Shown: positions 19,457 to 29,825, numbered from the stretch's first letter. The stretch is DNA of 64,000 nucleotides from Agromyces sp. 3263 (GCF_031456545.1 NZ_JAVDUV010000001.1:2790001-2854000), one strand, 5' to 3'. Numbers and translations: made by a program. Notes: generated from the sequence alone by a model not told the origin.

Positions 19457-21097
19457 TTACGCCGCGAGCCCGTGCGCGTCGAGGATCGTGTAGCTGTAGC
19501 CCTGCTCGGCCAGGAACCGCTGTCGGTTCTGCGCGAAGTCCTGGTCGACGGTGTCGCGGGCGACGAGGGTGTAGAAGTTCGCCGAGAGTCCCGACTCCTT
19601 CGGCCGCAGCAGGCGGCCGAGGCGCTGGGCCTCCTCCTGGCGCGAGCCGAACGAGCCCGACACCTGGATCGCCACGGTCGCCTCGGGGAGGTCGACCGAG
19701 AAGTTCGCGACCTTCGACACGACGAGCACCGGGGTGCGCCCGTCACGGAACTCCTGGAAGAGCCGCTCTCGCTCGTCGACCGGCGTCGCGCCCGTGAGCT
19801 GCGGGGCGCCGAGGGTCTCGGCGAGCTCGTCGATCTGGTCGAGGTACTGGCCGATCACGAGGATCCGCTCGCCGGCGTGCTTCGCCACGAGCTCCTTCAC
19901 CACGCCGAGCTTCGCGGGTGCGGTCGCCGCGAGCCGGTACCGCTCGTCGTCGGCGGATGCCGCGTACGCGAGCCGCTCCGACTGGGGCAGGTCGATGCGC
20001 ACCTCGTAGCAGGCCGCGGGGGAGATGAAGCCCTGCGCCTCGATCTCCTTCCACGGCGCGTCGAACCGCTTGGGACCGATGAGGGAGAACACGTCGCCCT
20101 CCCGCCCGTCCTCACGCACGAGCGTCGCGGTGAGGCCGAGGCGACGGCGCGCCTGCAGCTCGGCGGTGAGCTTGAAGACGGGCGCGGGCAGCAGGTGCAC
20201 CTCGTCATAGACGACGAGGCCCCAGTCGAGCGCGTCGAGCAGCGCCAGATGGGCGTACTCGCCCTTCCGCTTCGCGGTGAGGATCTGGTACGTGGCGATG
20301 GTGACGGGCTTGACCTCCTTCACCTGCCCCGAGTACTCGCCGATCTCCTCGGCGGTGAGGCTCGTGCGCTTCAGCAGTTCGTCGCGCCACTGCCTGGCCG
20401 ACACCGTGTTGGTCACGAGGATGAGCGTGGTGGTCTTCGCCGTGGCCATGGCGCCGGCGCCGACGAGGGTCTTGCCCGCGCCGCACGGCAGCACGACCAC
20501 GCCCGAGCCGCCGTCGAAGAAGTTGTCGACGGCCTTCTGCTGGTAGTCGCGCAGGTGCCAGCTCGTCTGGTCGAGGTCGATCGGATGCGGCGTGCCGGGC
20601 GTGTACCCGGCGAGGTCCTCGGCCGGCCAGCCCAGCTTCACGAGCTCCTGCTTGAGGGCGCCGCGCGCCCACGCCGCGACGAGGAAGCTCTCGTCATCGA
20701 TCCGCTCGGTGAGCAGCGGCGCGATGCGCTTGGCGTTCGCCACCTCGGTGAGCACGGCGATGTCGGTGGAGTACAGGCGCAGGGCGCCGTCGTCGGTGCG
20801 GTCGACGATGAGCCGGCCGTAGCGGCCGACGGTCTCGCGCATGTCGACGGCCACGGTCTGCGGCACGGGGAACTTGGCGTACCGCTCGAGCGTGCCGAGC
20901 ATGTCCTCGGCTCCGTGGCCGGCGGCGCGGGCGTTCCACAGCCCGAGACGGGTGATGCGATAGGTGTGCACGTGCTCGGGGGCGCGCTCGAGCTCGGCGA
21001 AGACCGCGAGGTCGTGCCGCGCGTCCTCCGCGAGCGGATGGGCGACTTCGAGGAGCACGGTGCGGTCGCTCTGCACGATGAGTGGGCCGTCTGACAT
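19457..21097 (-). CDS. DNA repair helicase XPB (bacterial type)
   Basis: A 546-residue superfamily 2 helicase. An N-terminal damage-recognition-like domain (1-175) precedes Walker A PCGAGKT (204-210), DEVH (298-301), GLTAT (motif III) with the following VRED 'RED' loop, and motifs V-VI in the C-terminal RecA domain (SGSFGSRQEEAQRLGRLLRP). Bacterial XPBs unwind DNA 3'-5' and are linked to nucleotide excision repair. The ATG at 21097 is the natural start; the gene sits 64 bases after its helicase-associated partner and is probably cotranscribed. Confidence 0.95.
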   Translation of the reverse strand: MSDGPLIVQSDRTVLLEVAHPLAEDARHDLAVFAELERAPEHVHTYRITRLGLWNARAAGHGAEDMLGTLERYAKFPVPQTVAVDMRETVGRYGRLIVDRTDDGALRLYSTDIAVLTEVANAKRIAPLLTERIDDESFLVAAWARGALKQELVKLGWPAEDLAGYTPGTPHPIDLDQTSWHLRDYQQKAVDNFFDGGSGVVVLPCGAGKTLVGAGAMATAKTTTLILVTNTVSARQWRDELLKRTSLTAEEIGEYSGQVKEVKPVTIATYQILTAKRKGEYAHLALLDALDWGLVVYDEVHLLPAPVFKLTAELQARRRLGLTATLVREDGREGDVFSLIGPKRFDAPWKEIEAQGFISPAACYEVRIDLPQSERLAYAASADDERYRLAATAPAKLGVVKELVAKHAGERILVIGQYLDQIDELAETLGAPQLTGATPVDERERLFQEFRDGRTPVLVVSKVANFSVDLPEATVAIQVSGSFGSRQEEAQRLGRLLRPKESGLSANFYTLVARDTVDQDFAQNRQRFLAEQGYSYTILDAHGLAA

Positions 21098-21161
21098 AGC
21101 GTTCGAGTCTACGCCCGCTTCGGGGGACGACGGCCGCCACGCGGCATCCGTCGCCCGCGCC

Positions 21162-23027
21162 TCAGACGTTGGTGGGCGCCGGGGAGACCGCGGCGATCGC
21201 GGAGAGGGGCAGCGTGCGCTCGATGTCGGCCTTGCGATCGCGGGCGCGGAGTCGTCCGTTCGCGACGCTCGCGGGAGCGAGCAGGTAGTCGGCGGTCTGG
21301 CCCCCTGGCATGCGCACGGTGACGGTGAGGGTCTCCTTCGCGCGGGCCGCGGCCTCGAGCTGGCGGGCGAGCCACGCCTGCTCGGTGGCGCCGGCGTCGC
21401 CGGTCGCGAGCACGCGGTCGAGCAGGGCGGCGACCGGGTCGGTCTTCGGCGGCGGCGGGGGTGCCGTGGCGAGGCGGTGCCGACGCAGCCGGATGATCTC
21501 GCCGTTCCCGTCTTCGGCGGCCACCGGATACCTCGCATCGGACAGCGCCCAGAACACGACGTCGGGCGTGAACCGGGAGAGGAGCCGGTGCGGGCCGGTC
21601 TGGCGCAGCCCGATCGACGACAGCGACTGGTCGACCGCGAGCGTGCGCACGAGCTGCTCGTCATCGGAGCGGATCGCGGCGCGCGCCGGCGCATCGGCAT
21701 CGTCGGCAGCGGCCACGCGCACCGAGCCGAACCGCGACGCCGCTTCTCCCACGAGATAGGCGAGCGGCTGCGGGATGCCGGTCAGCGACAGGCCGTGCAG
21801 GAACGCGAGGATCGACTCCGACGTCTCGCCCGCCGCGAGCCCCCGGTTCACGGATGCCGCGCTCACGCGATAGGTCGATGCGAGGTCGCGGCCCTCGACG
21901 TCGGCGAAGCCCCTCAGCCTCGCGTCGAGCGCGGGCTCGAGCGGACCGGGCGACACGATGGAGAGGTCGTGCTGCACGTAGACCTTGTCGACCTGTGCGG
22001 GGAAGTGCGCGGCGAGCAGCCGCGCGGCGCGATCGATGTCGCCGGCGAGCACGAGCCGACCGGTCTCGACGGGTTCGCCCGCGACGGCGAGGCCGAGCGA
22101 CTCGGCGTCGCCGACGAGGCGGTCGAGGCCCTCCTCGATCCAGCGGCCACCGGCCGGGTAGAACCAGTGCACATCGTCGCGAAGGTCGGTCGCCGTGAGG
22201 TGCTCGCTGCGGCGCGCGACGAGCTCGCGGAGCGGAGCGGGCACGCGGTCGCGCCAGCACTGCGCGAGCCGGCGCCACCGGGCTGCTGCGCTCTGCTGCG
22301 TCCACTCCGCACCGAGGTCGGACTCGAGCCAGAACGCGCCGTCGCGCACCACCAGGCCCGCCTCGTCGGCGCGGTGGAAGAGGCGGGGCAGCGCCTCGAG
22401 GGCGATGCCGCTGGACTCGGCGAGGCGCTTCGAGTCGGGCAGCGCGAGCCCGCCCTTCGCGAGCTCCCGCGCGGGCTGGAGCCCCAGTTCGGCGAGCAGT
22501 TCGGCGGTCGCGGCGACGGTGGCGTAGGCCGCCTCGGCGGCGTGGCGCTCGAGCAGGCTGCGGTCGACCTGGTCGACGCTCACGAGCACGGGAGGCGCCG
22601 GTGCCGCGAGGTCGGCCGCCGTCGGGATGTCCCTGGGCGTGTGCGCGGCCAGTCGTGCCGAGACCGCGGTGGGCACGTGGACGCGCTTCGGGGTCTCGAC
22701 GACCAGGAGGAGCGTGCCCAGCCGCGCCAGCAGGGCCGGCGCGGCATCCGCCAGTTCGTCGGATGCCCCGAGCTCGACGAGCTGGTCGTGCACCGACGCC
22801 GCCGTGGCGTCGCCGTGCTCGTCGGCGACGGCCGATGCGGCGGCGAGCACCGCGAGGTGGCGGCGATCGAGCCGGCTCAGCGCGTGGTCGATCGAGTCAG
22901 GGGCGAGCAGCACCTCGGCAAGGTCGAAGAGGTCGCGCACGCCCACGGGGTCGAACTCGCGCGACTGCAACGCCGACGCGAGATCTGTTCGCGACAGCTC
23001 GCGGAGACGTGCGGCGAGCTCCAGCAC
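21162..23027 (-). CDS. helicase-associated domain protein (XPB N-terminal-like)
   Basis: A 621-residue soluble protein of the family annotated as helicase-associated or Helicase_C_3: leucine-rich helical repeats, VYVQHDLSIVSPGPLEPALDARL in the middle and a WYL-like tail (ADYLLAPASVANGRLRARD). It carries no Walker motifs. It is always found next to XPB in many actinobacteria; as the upstream gene of the operon it may regulate or load the helicase. The C-terminal domain resembles the nucleic-acid ligand-sensing WYL fold. Confidence 0.88.
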   Translation of the reverse strand: MLELAARLRELSRTDLASALQSREFDPVGVRDLFDLAEVLLAPDSIDHALSRLDRRHLAVLAAASAVADEHGDATAASVHDQLVELGASDELADAAPALLARLGTLLLVVETPKRVHVPTAVSARLAAHTPRDIPTAADLAAPAPPVLVSVDQVDRSLLERHAAEAAYATVAATAELLAELGLQPARELAKGGLALPDSKRLAESSGIALEALPRLFHRADEAGLVVRDGAFWLESDLGAEWTQQSAAARWRRLAQCWRDRVPAPLRELVARRSEHLTATDLRDDVHWFYPAGGRWIEEGLDRLVGDAESLGLAVAGEPVETGRLVLAGDIDRAARLLAAHFPAQVDKVYVQHDLSIVSPGPLEPALDARLRGFADVEGRDLASTYRVSAASVNRGLAAGETSESILAFLHGLSLTGIPQPLAYLVGEAASRFGSVRVAAADDADAPARAAIRSDDEQLVRTLAVDQSLSSIGLRQTGPHRLLSRFTPDVVFWALSDARYPVAAEDGNGEIIRLRRHRLATAPPPPPKTDPVAALLDRVLATGDAGATEQAWLARQLEAAARAKETLTVTVRMPGGQTADYLLAPASVANGRLRARDRKADIERTLPLSAIAAVSPAPTNV

Positions 23028-23036
23028 GGCGGCGGG

Positions 23037-23312
23037 TCAGCTCGATCCGGTGCGACCGGCGCGCGATCGTCGCACGCCGTTCACGATGAGGAGCGCGATG
23101 AGCAGGAGGAAGGCGATCGGCAGCCCGAACAGCGGCAGCGTGAGCACCAGGGGCCAGACGCCTTGGCTGAAGCCGTCGTCGGCTCCTGCGCCGTTGGCGG
23201 TGCCGATCATGACCGCGATGAACGCGAGGATCGAGATGGCCACGATGGCGACGAACATGTAGGCGAGGATGCGCTCGGCACGGTGCTGGGTGATGGGGCC
23301 TGAGTCGCTCAC
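23037..23312 (-). CDS. small two-helix membrane protein
   Basis: A 91-residue protein with two hydrophobic helices (about 18-40 and 55-78) and a basic C-terminus (RRSRAGRTGSS). Actinobacterial homologs are often labelled multidrug ABC ATPase without support. The start GTG at 23312 lies 6 bases after TATTCT (minus strand 23324-23319), so the message may be leaderless. It is 9 bases upstream of the helicase-associated gene, suggesting one operon. Confidence 0.75.
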   Translation of the reverse strand: MSDSGPITQHRAERILAYMFVAIVAISILAFIAVMIGTANGAGADDGFSQGVWPLVLTLPLFGLPIAFLLLIALLIVNGVRRSRAGRTGSS

Positions 23313-23422
23313 CTCACCAGAATAGGGCAGCGGGCGGACGCAGGGCTCCCGGGCTTCTAGACTGGACCGAGGACGGAAGCCCGATTCGGCCCGTCCATCC
23401 CCACGCGAGCGAGGTTCACACG

Positions 23423-23803
23423 ATGCCCACCGGCAAGGTCAAGTTCTACGACGAGGAGAAGGGGTTCGGCTTCATCAGCTCCGATGACGGCCAGGAGGTC
23501 TTCCTCCACGCATCCGCTCTTCCCGCCGGCGCGACCGTGCGTGCGGGCACCCGTCTGGAGTTCGGCGTCGCTCAGGGCAAGCGCGGGGCGCAGGCGCTCT
23601 CGGTGCGGGTGCTCGAGGCGCCGGTCAGCCTCGCGAAGATCAATCGCAAGCCCGCCGACGACATGGCCATCATCGTGGAGGACGTCGTGAAGGTGCTCGA
23701 CGGCATCGGCGCAGACCTCCGGCGCGGCCGCTACCCCGACAAGTCGAAGTCGCGCACGGTCGCGGCGGTGCTGCGCAAGGTCGCAGACGATCTCGATGCC
23801 TGA
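23423..23803 (+). CDS. extended cold-shock domain protein
   Basis: A 126-residue protein with an N-terminal CSD (1-67; KGFGFISS RNP1 and VFLHASAL RNP2) and an extra C-terminal helical domain (about 70-126, ending LRKVADDLDA). The extension is typical of a second actinobacterial Csp class. TAGACT (23357-23362) may be its -10. It shares 8 bases with the DUF3027 start, so the two proteins are made from one message. Confidence 0.93.
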   Translation: MPTGKVKFYDEEKGFGFISSDDGQEVFLHASALPAGATVRAGTRLEFGVAQGKRGAQALSVRVLEAPVSLAKINRKPADDMAIIVEDVVKVLDGIGADLRRGRYPDKSKSRTVAAVLRKVADDLDA

Positions 23804-24563
23804 GCAGCAGGGGCCCGTCGACGAGGTCGACGCCACCCCGATCGACCAGCCGGCGGATGCCGCGCCCGTGTCGACCGATGAGCCGGCGGATGCCGTGGCG
23901 GTGACCCTCGACGAGCCTGCGGATGTCGCTGTGCCGGTGTTCGAGCCCGACGTGATCCTCCTCGACGCCGTCGACCTCGCCCGTCGTGCGCTCCTCGAGG
24001 TGACCCCGCCCGAGACCGTCGGATCCGTCATCGGGCACGTCGCCGAGGGCGAGCACGTGCTCACCATGCTGTTCGCTGCCGACCTCGCGGGCTACCCGGG
24101 GTGGCGGTGGAGTGTCACGATCGCCCGGGTCGACGACGGCGAGCCGACGGTGCTCGAGACCGAGCTGATGCCCGGCGACACCGCGCTCCTGGCGCCCGAG
24201 TGGATCCCGTGGTCCGAGCGGCTCGCCGACTACCGCGCGGCACAGCAGGCGGCTGCGGCCGCCGCCGCGGAGGCCGCCGGTTCGGACGACGAGCACGACG
24301 ATGAGGAGCACGACGACGGCGACGACGAGCACGACGACGACTTCGACGAGGACGACGACCTCGACGAGGACGACGACTCGGATCTCGACGAGGACGACGA
24401 CTCGGATCTCGACGATGACGACGATGCGGAACTCGACGCGGCGTTCGGGCACGACGACGGCGACGACGAGTTCGACGGCATCGACATCGACGCCCTCGAC
24501 GAATCAGGCGACGACGAGCCGACCGAGGGTGACGAGGGTCAGCTGGCCGAGCCGGTCTCCTGA
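23796..24563 (+). CDS. DUF3027 family protein with acidic tail
   Basis: A 255-residue protein. The DUF3027 core (about 48-150) includes LARRALLEVTPPETVG and GWRWSVTIARVDDGEPTVLE with a final LAPEWIPWSERLADY. The rest (150-255) is an Asp/Glu-rich tail coded by short tandem repeats. Function unknown; in actinobacteria it is consistently paired with the long Csp gene upstream, which suggests joint action in RNA metabolism. The ATG at 23796 overlaps the csp stop; the 3' end overlaps the convergent DUF2530 gene by 25 bases. Confidence 0.88.
   Translation: MPEQQGPVDEVDATPIDQPADAAPVSTDEPADAVAVTLDEPADVAVPVFEPDVILLDAVDLARRALLEVTPPETVGSVIGHVAEGEHVLTMLFAADLAGYPGWRWSVTIARVDDGEPTVLETELMPGDTALLAPEWIPWSERLADYRAAQQAAAAAAAEAAGSDDEHDDEEHDDGDDEHDDDFDEDDDLDEDDDSDLDEDDDSDLDDDDDAELDAAFGHDDGDDEFDGIDIDALDESGDDEPTEGDEGQLAEPVS
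24363..24434. repeat. three 24-bp tandem repeats coding an acidic tail
   Basis: Units at 24363-24386 and 24387-24410 are identical (coding DEDDDSDL); 24411-24434 is a diverged third copy. A shortened copy precedes them. They enlarge the acidic tail of the DUF3027 protein and could vary in number. Confidence 0.75.
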
Positions 24564-24805
24564 CGGGCGATCCGCCGACGGATCACCTGCACGACCACCA
24601 GCCCCACGAGTCCCAGCACGACGCCGGTGACGCACGCCCAGACGAGCCAGCCCAGGTCGGCCGCCTCGAGCTGGGCACGGAACACCAGGGTGACGACGAG
24701 GGCCACGAGCCATGAGACCGTGCCCGCCAGCACGGCCTTGCGTGCGTCGGCCCGCGCCGGCGCCGGATCGGGGCGCCGCTCGGAGTCGTTCAGCCAGAGT
24801 CGCAC
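24539..24805 (-). CDS. DUF2530 membrane protein
   Basis: An 88-residue protein with a charged N-terminus, a conserved DARKAVLAGTVSWLVAL opening helix and a second helix (WLVWACVTGVVLGLVGLVVV) followed by a basic tail; this matches actinobacterial DUF2530. Function unknown, membrane-bound. It begins 6 bases after the serC stop and is likely cotranscribed with it. Confidence 0.85.
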   Translation of the reverse strand: MRLWLNDSERRPDPAPARADARKAVLAGTVSWLVALVVTLVFRAQLEAADLGWLVWACVTGVVLGLVGLVVVQVIRRRIARQETGSAS

Positions 24806-24811
24806 CGGACC

Positions 24812-26717
<1,906 letters not shown>

Positions 26718-26720
26718 AAT

Positions 26721-26749
26721 GTGACATTCGACCAACCCTCGCGTATCCT
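26721..26749 (+). promoter_or_regulatory. promoter of the NlpC/P60 gene
   Basis: GTGACA (26721-26726), 17-bp spacer, TATCCT (26744-26749), followed at a fixed distance by CGAGTCCG. The upstream TGATC-N5-GTGACAT is shared with the promoter of the CHAP gene at 28631. Confidence 0.7.
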
Positions 26750-26754
26750 CGATC

Positions 26755-26899
26755 GAGTCCGCCGGCGCCAAAGCCAGCCGGTGGAACAGGATCGAGATCG
26801 CCCCCCGGCGCCCACCGCTCGATCCGGAACCCGTGACTGCGCAGCTTGCGCTCCAGGTGGGACGGCCGCACCGGTCGTGGGGCGGCGGAGGTACACGTT
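26755..26899 (+). promoter_or_regulatory. long structured 5' leader, possible riboswitch (unassigned)
   Basis: About 145 nt separate the predicted start site from the TTG start. The leader holds a GGATCGAG/CTCGATCC stem (8 bp) and a GGCCGC/GCGGC pairing that would mask the GGAGG ribosome-binding site. Actinobacterial NlpC/P60 genes are often under a ydaO c-di-AMP riboswitch of this length, but I cannot see its full consensus, so the assignment is only a suggestion. Confidence 0.4.
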
Positions 26900-27763
26900 T
26901 TGGCTCGATTCCCGCAGCGACGTCCGACCCGGAAGACGACGCGAGGGGCCGCTTCGAAGGCGATGGTCGCCACGAAGTCCCCGACCACCCCACCACCCAC
27001 TGAACTCGCAGCGAAGGTCGCCGCGGCACCGTTGCCGTCGACCCGCCGACTGCGGCGCGGCGGCCTCGCGAACGTCCTCGTGATGACGGTCGCCGCCGGC
27101 ATCGTCGGCACCCTCGCGATCCCCGCCTACGCGTTCACCCCCGGCAGCGAGGGCCCGCAGTTCGGCACCTCGGCCGAGACGGCGTTGACGAAGGCGCAGG
27201 CGCAGTCCGTCGAGGTCACCGACGACGTGATCGCGGCGCCGGTCACGACCGACGCGTATGCGGCCACGACGGCCGAGGAGATCAAGGCCGCCGCCGACGC
27301 GGCAGCTGCCGCCGCCGCCGCCGAGGCCGCGCGCCAGGCCGCGGAGTCGCAGATGACCTCGTACGCGGCGTCCTACTCGGGCCCCTCGGTCGGCGACTTC
27401 CTCGCGAACCCGCCGTACCCGAACTTCGACCTCGGGAGCGTCTACGGCGTCGCCACGCAGTACATCGGCACGCCCTACGTCTACGGCGGCGCAACGCCGG
27501 CCGGCTTCGACTGCTCGGGCTTCGTGATGTACGTCTACGCGCAGTTCGGCGTGAGCATGCCGCACTCCTCGGCCGGGCAGGGAGCCATGGGCACCCGCAT
27601 CTCCGAGGCGGACGCGCAGCCGGGCGATCTCGTGATCATGGACGGCCACGACGGCTTCTACGCCGGCAACGGCATGATCCTGCACGCACCGTATGAGGGC
27701 GCCTCGGTGCGAGTGCAGCCGATCTGGACGAGCGACTACTACATCGTGCGCATCGGCATCTGA
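26900..27763 (+). CDS. secreted NlpC/P60 peptidoglycan endopeptidase
   Basis: A 287-residue exported hydrolase. After a basic tail and a hydrophobic export helix (about 60-80, ending IPAYA), an Ala-rich helical spacer (about 120-145) leads to an NlpC/P60 domain (about 165-287). The catalytic Cys is in FDCSGFVMYVY, the His in GHDGFYAGNG, with LHAP completing the site. It cleaves stem-peptide bonds during cell separation. The TTG at 26900 is supported by GGAGG exactly 8 bases upstream. A strong terminator follows. Confidence 0.92.
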   Translation: MARFPQRRPTRKTTRGAASKAMVATKSPTTPPPTELAAKVAAAPLPSTRRLRRGGLANVLVMTVAAGIVGTLAIPAYAFTPGSEGPQFGTSAETALTKAQAQSVEVTDDVIAAPVTTDAYAATTAEEIKAAADAAAAAAAAEAARQAAESQMTSYAASYSGPSVGDFLANPPYPNFDLGSVYGVATQYIGTPYVYGGATPAGFDCSGFVMYVYAQFGVSMPHSSAGQGAMGTRISEADAQPGDLVIMDGHDGFYAGNGMILHAPYEGASVRVQPIWTSDYYIVRIGI

Positions 27764-27788
27764 TTCGTGAACATCTCGTGACACCGCA

Positions 27789-27828
27789 CACGAATGGCGC
27801 GCCAGGAAGCCCTGGCGCGCCATTCGTG
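27789..27828 (+). terminator. strong terminator of the NlpC/P60 gene
   Basis: An 18-bp perfect stem (27789-27806 with 27811-27828) around AAGC, followed by CTTTACCCTT; the strongest hairpin in the window. Confidence 0.9.
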
Positions 27829-27970
27829 CTTTACCCTTGAAGCCTGACGATCCGAGAACCGGGCAGGGGAAGCCGATGGTCGCGACGCGCAGCATCCATT
27901 CCACGGATGCGCGCGCGCAGTTCCGCCAACGGCGCAGCAGTCAGCCGAGCACGATCCGGGCGAACGCCGC

Positions 27971-28001
27971 AACGGGCACTGTCTTCATGACGGTGCCCGT
28001 T
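27971..28001 (+). terminator. second hairpin terminator before the HNH gene
   Basis: A 13-bp stem (27971-27983 with 27989-28001, one G:T pair) with loop TTCAT and a CTTCGTTCT tail. It implies a transcript between this and the previous terminator, or attenuation upstream of the HNH gene. Confidence 0.65.
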
Positions 28002-28125
28002 CTTCGTTCTCCGGGCGGATCGCGTTCCTCGGCGACGGCCCTCCCTCCGGCACGCCTTCGTGCGCTCGGCGCGTCAGTCCGTTCACGCGGCTGGAAGCCA
28101 TCCAGCACCGATCGAAAGGCACTTC

Positions 28126-28623
28126 ATGCGCACCCTCGTGCTCAACGCCGGATATGAGCCGCTCGCCGTCGTCTCGTTCAAGCGAGCGCTGCTCCTCGTC
28201 ATGAACGAGAAGGCCACCGTCATCCTCCACGACGAGGGCAATCCCGTCTGCGCCGCGAGCGGCTCCTGGGAACGTCCGAGCGTCATCCTGCTCACCCGGT
28301 ACGTGCGCACCCCACGGGTGCACGCGGTCCCGGTCAGCCGCCGGGGCGTACTGCGCCGGGACGAGCACCGGTGCGCCTACTGCGGCCGGTCGGCCGCGAC
28401 GATCGACCACGTGTTCCCGCGATCCCGCGGCGGTCGTGACACCTGGGAGAACCTCGTGGCGTGCTGCCTCCGCTGCAACAACACCAAGGGCGACCACACG
28501 CCGGCCGAGATGGGCTGGGAGCTCCGGTTCACGCCGGGCATGCCCCAGGGGCGCAGTTGGGTCGTGCGCGGATTCGAGCGCCCGCTCCCGCAGTGGGACG
28601 AGTACCTCGCCACCGCCGCCTGA
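28126..28623 (+). CDS. HNH endonuclease family protein
   Basis: A 165-residue protein of the actinobacterial HNH family: N-terminal region (VLNAGYEPLAVVSFKRAL), then a zinc-bound HNH core with CAYCG (Cys83/86), IDHVFPRSRGG (His95), an Asn in WENLVACC and CLRCNNTKG (Cys114/117). Such proteins are common chromosomal genes; the substrate is unknown. AAAGG precedes the ATG at 28126. Confidence 0.92.
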   Translation: MRTLVLNAGYEPLAVVSFKRALLLVMNEKATVILHDEGNPVCAASGSWERPSVILLTRYVRTPRVHAVPVSRRGVLRRDEHRCAYCGRSAATIDHVFPRSRGGRDTWENLVACCLRCNNTKGDHTPAEMGWELRFTPGMPQGRSWVVRGFERPLPQWDEYLATAA

Positions 28624-28630
28624 TCCCGCC

Positions 28631-28659
28631 GTGACATCCATGCGGACGTGCCCTATGGT
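28631..28659 (+). promoter_or_regulatory. promoter of the CHAP gene
   Basis: GTGACA (28631-28636), 17-bp spacer, TATGGT (28654-28659), then CGAGTCCG at the same offset as in the NlpC/P60 promoter. The TGATC part of the shared upstream element overlaps the HNH stop codon. Confidence 0.7.
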
Positions 28660-28757
28660 GGTACGAGTCCGGAGACCCCCGACCTCCGAGATCTCACGAG
28701 AAGCCAACCCACTCCGGGCCGCAGTGCGGCCTCGAGCGGGATCCGGAGGTTCCACAC

Positions 28758-29702
28758 TTGCACGGTGACGATGAGAACGACGCCCACGAGCGCACGCGCT
28801 CTGAGCGGCGAGCGGCCGATCGCGGTCGCATCCGTCGCACCGCGCCGAAGGCCCCTCGCCGCGCACGCTCGGCCCGCGAGGCCACGGTGTCCGCCGTTCC
28901 CGCGCCGACGGCCCGTCAGGCCCCCGCCGGGGATGCAGCCCGCCCCGTGATGGGCTCGTCGCGCACGGTGCGCCGCAACCGGCCGGTGCGCGTGTTCGCC
29001 ACGATGCTGGTCGTCCCCGCCATCGTCGGCACCGTCGCCCTGCCCGCCTACGCGATCATGCCCGGCATCGGCGGCTTCGCGGCATCCGGCGCCTTCAGCC
29101 TCTCCCGCGCCGAGGCGCAGGACGTCGACGTGTCGGCACTCGCGAGCGGTGCCCCGTTGTCGTCCGACACCTACGCGGTGACCACCAAGGCCGAGATCGA
29201 ACAGGCCCGCATCGATGCCGAGGAGGCGCAGCAGTCCGCATGGGCGGCCGAGCTCGCGTCACGCGGCTCCGGCAGCTACGCGATCTACACGGTCAAGGCC
29301 GAGGGCGACGACTACCCGTGGTGGGACCAGGTGCCCGACGACTACGGCGGCGGCCTGTCTCCGCTGCGCTACTACTACCGCGAGTGCGTCGACTTCGTCG
29401 CGTGGCGCCTCAACCGCGACGCAGGAGTGACCAGCGCCCCGTGGAAGTGGGACTGGGGCAACCTCGCATCGGGCAGTGCGTACGCGTGGGCCGACGCATG
29501 GGCCGCCAAGGGGTGGCCGACCTCGAGCGAGCCGGTGATCGGGGCCGTCGCCTGGTTCCCCTACAACCACGTCGCCTACGTGCAGTCGATCAACGCCGAT
29601 GGCTCGGTCAACATCGAGGAGTACAACCAGAACTCCGACCACTCCTACCACCGGCGCACCATCCCGGCCGGCTCGGCGCTGTACCTCTACCCGCCCGGCT
29701 GA
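28758..29702 (+). CDS. secreted CHAP-domain peptidoglycan amidase/endopeptidase
   Basis: A 314-residue exported protein with an Arg-rich N-terminus, an export helix (about 78-96, ending LPAYA), a spacer region and a C-terminal CHAP domain (about 190-314). The catalytic Cys is in YRECVDFVAWRLNRD, the His in NHVAYVQSI, followed by an IEEYNQNSD acidic residue. It should cleave peptidoglycan cross-links or amide bonds. The TTG at 28758 has GGAGG 8 bases upstream, matching the NlpC/P60 gene. Confidence 0.92.
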   Translation: MHGDDENDAHERTRSERRAADRGRIRRTAPKAPRRARSAREATVSAVPAPTARQAPAGDAARPVMGSSRTVRRNRPVRVFATMLVVPAIVGTVALPAYAIMPGIGGFAASGAFSLSRAEAQDVDVSALASGAPLSSDTYAVTTKAEIEQARIDAEEAQQSAWAAELASRGSGSYAIYTVKAEGDDYPWWDQVPDDYGGGLSPLRYYYRECVDFVAWRLNRDAGVTSAPWKWDWGNLASGSAYAWADAWAAKGWPTSSEPVIGAVAWFPYNHVAYVQSINADGSVNIEEYNQNSDHSYHRRTIPAGSALYLYPPG

Positions 29703-29768
29703 CCCAACGCGCCGCGCCATTGTCGACGCCATGGCGATATCCGCTCGATTTGTTGGACGCCCTGGACA

Positions 29769-29797
29769 GTGATCTCGTCGAGCGGCCTCGGTAACGT
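29769..29797 (+). promoter_or_regulatory. possible promoter of the small peptide gene
   Basis: GTGATC (29769-29774), 17-bp spacer, TAACGT (29792-29797), 28 bases before ATG 29826. Weak -35, so only tentative. Confidence 0.35.
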
Positions 29798-29825
29798 TGG
29801 GCCTCATTCCACGGTGAGGCAGGTG

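Larger units (their letters stand above)
27764..28125 (+). other. 362-bp gap with two hairpins and no convincing gene
   Basis: The first 65 bases hold the NlpC/P60 terminator (27789-27828). Bases 27829-27970 contain no recognisable promoter and a short reading frame from ATG 27876 that has AGGGGA upstream but loses coding bias after about 32 codons. A second hairpin with a T-containing tail stands at 27971-28001. The stretch could be a small RNA or a leader for the HNH gene. Confidence 0.5.

Noticed and set aside
20964..23303. 779-residue ORF opposite the helicase-associated gene
   Set aside because: Shadow; biased composition, and the minus strand carries the family motifs.
27837..28157. 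106-codon ORF between the two terminators and the HNH start
   Set aside because: It runs through a terminator and into the HNH gene, and coding bias is lost after about 32 codons; listed only as part of the gap.
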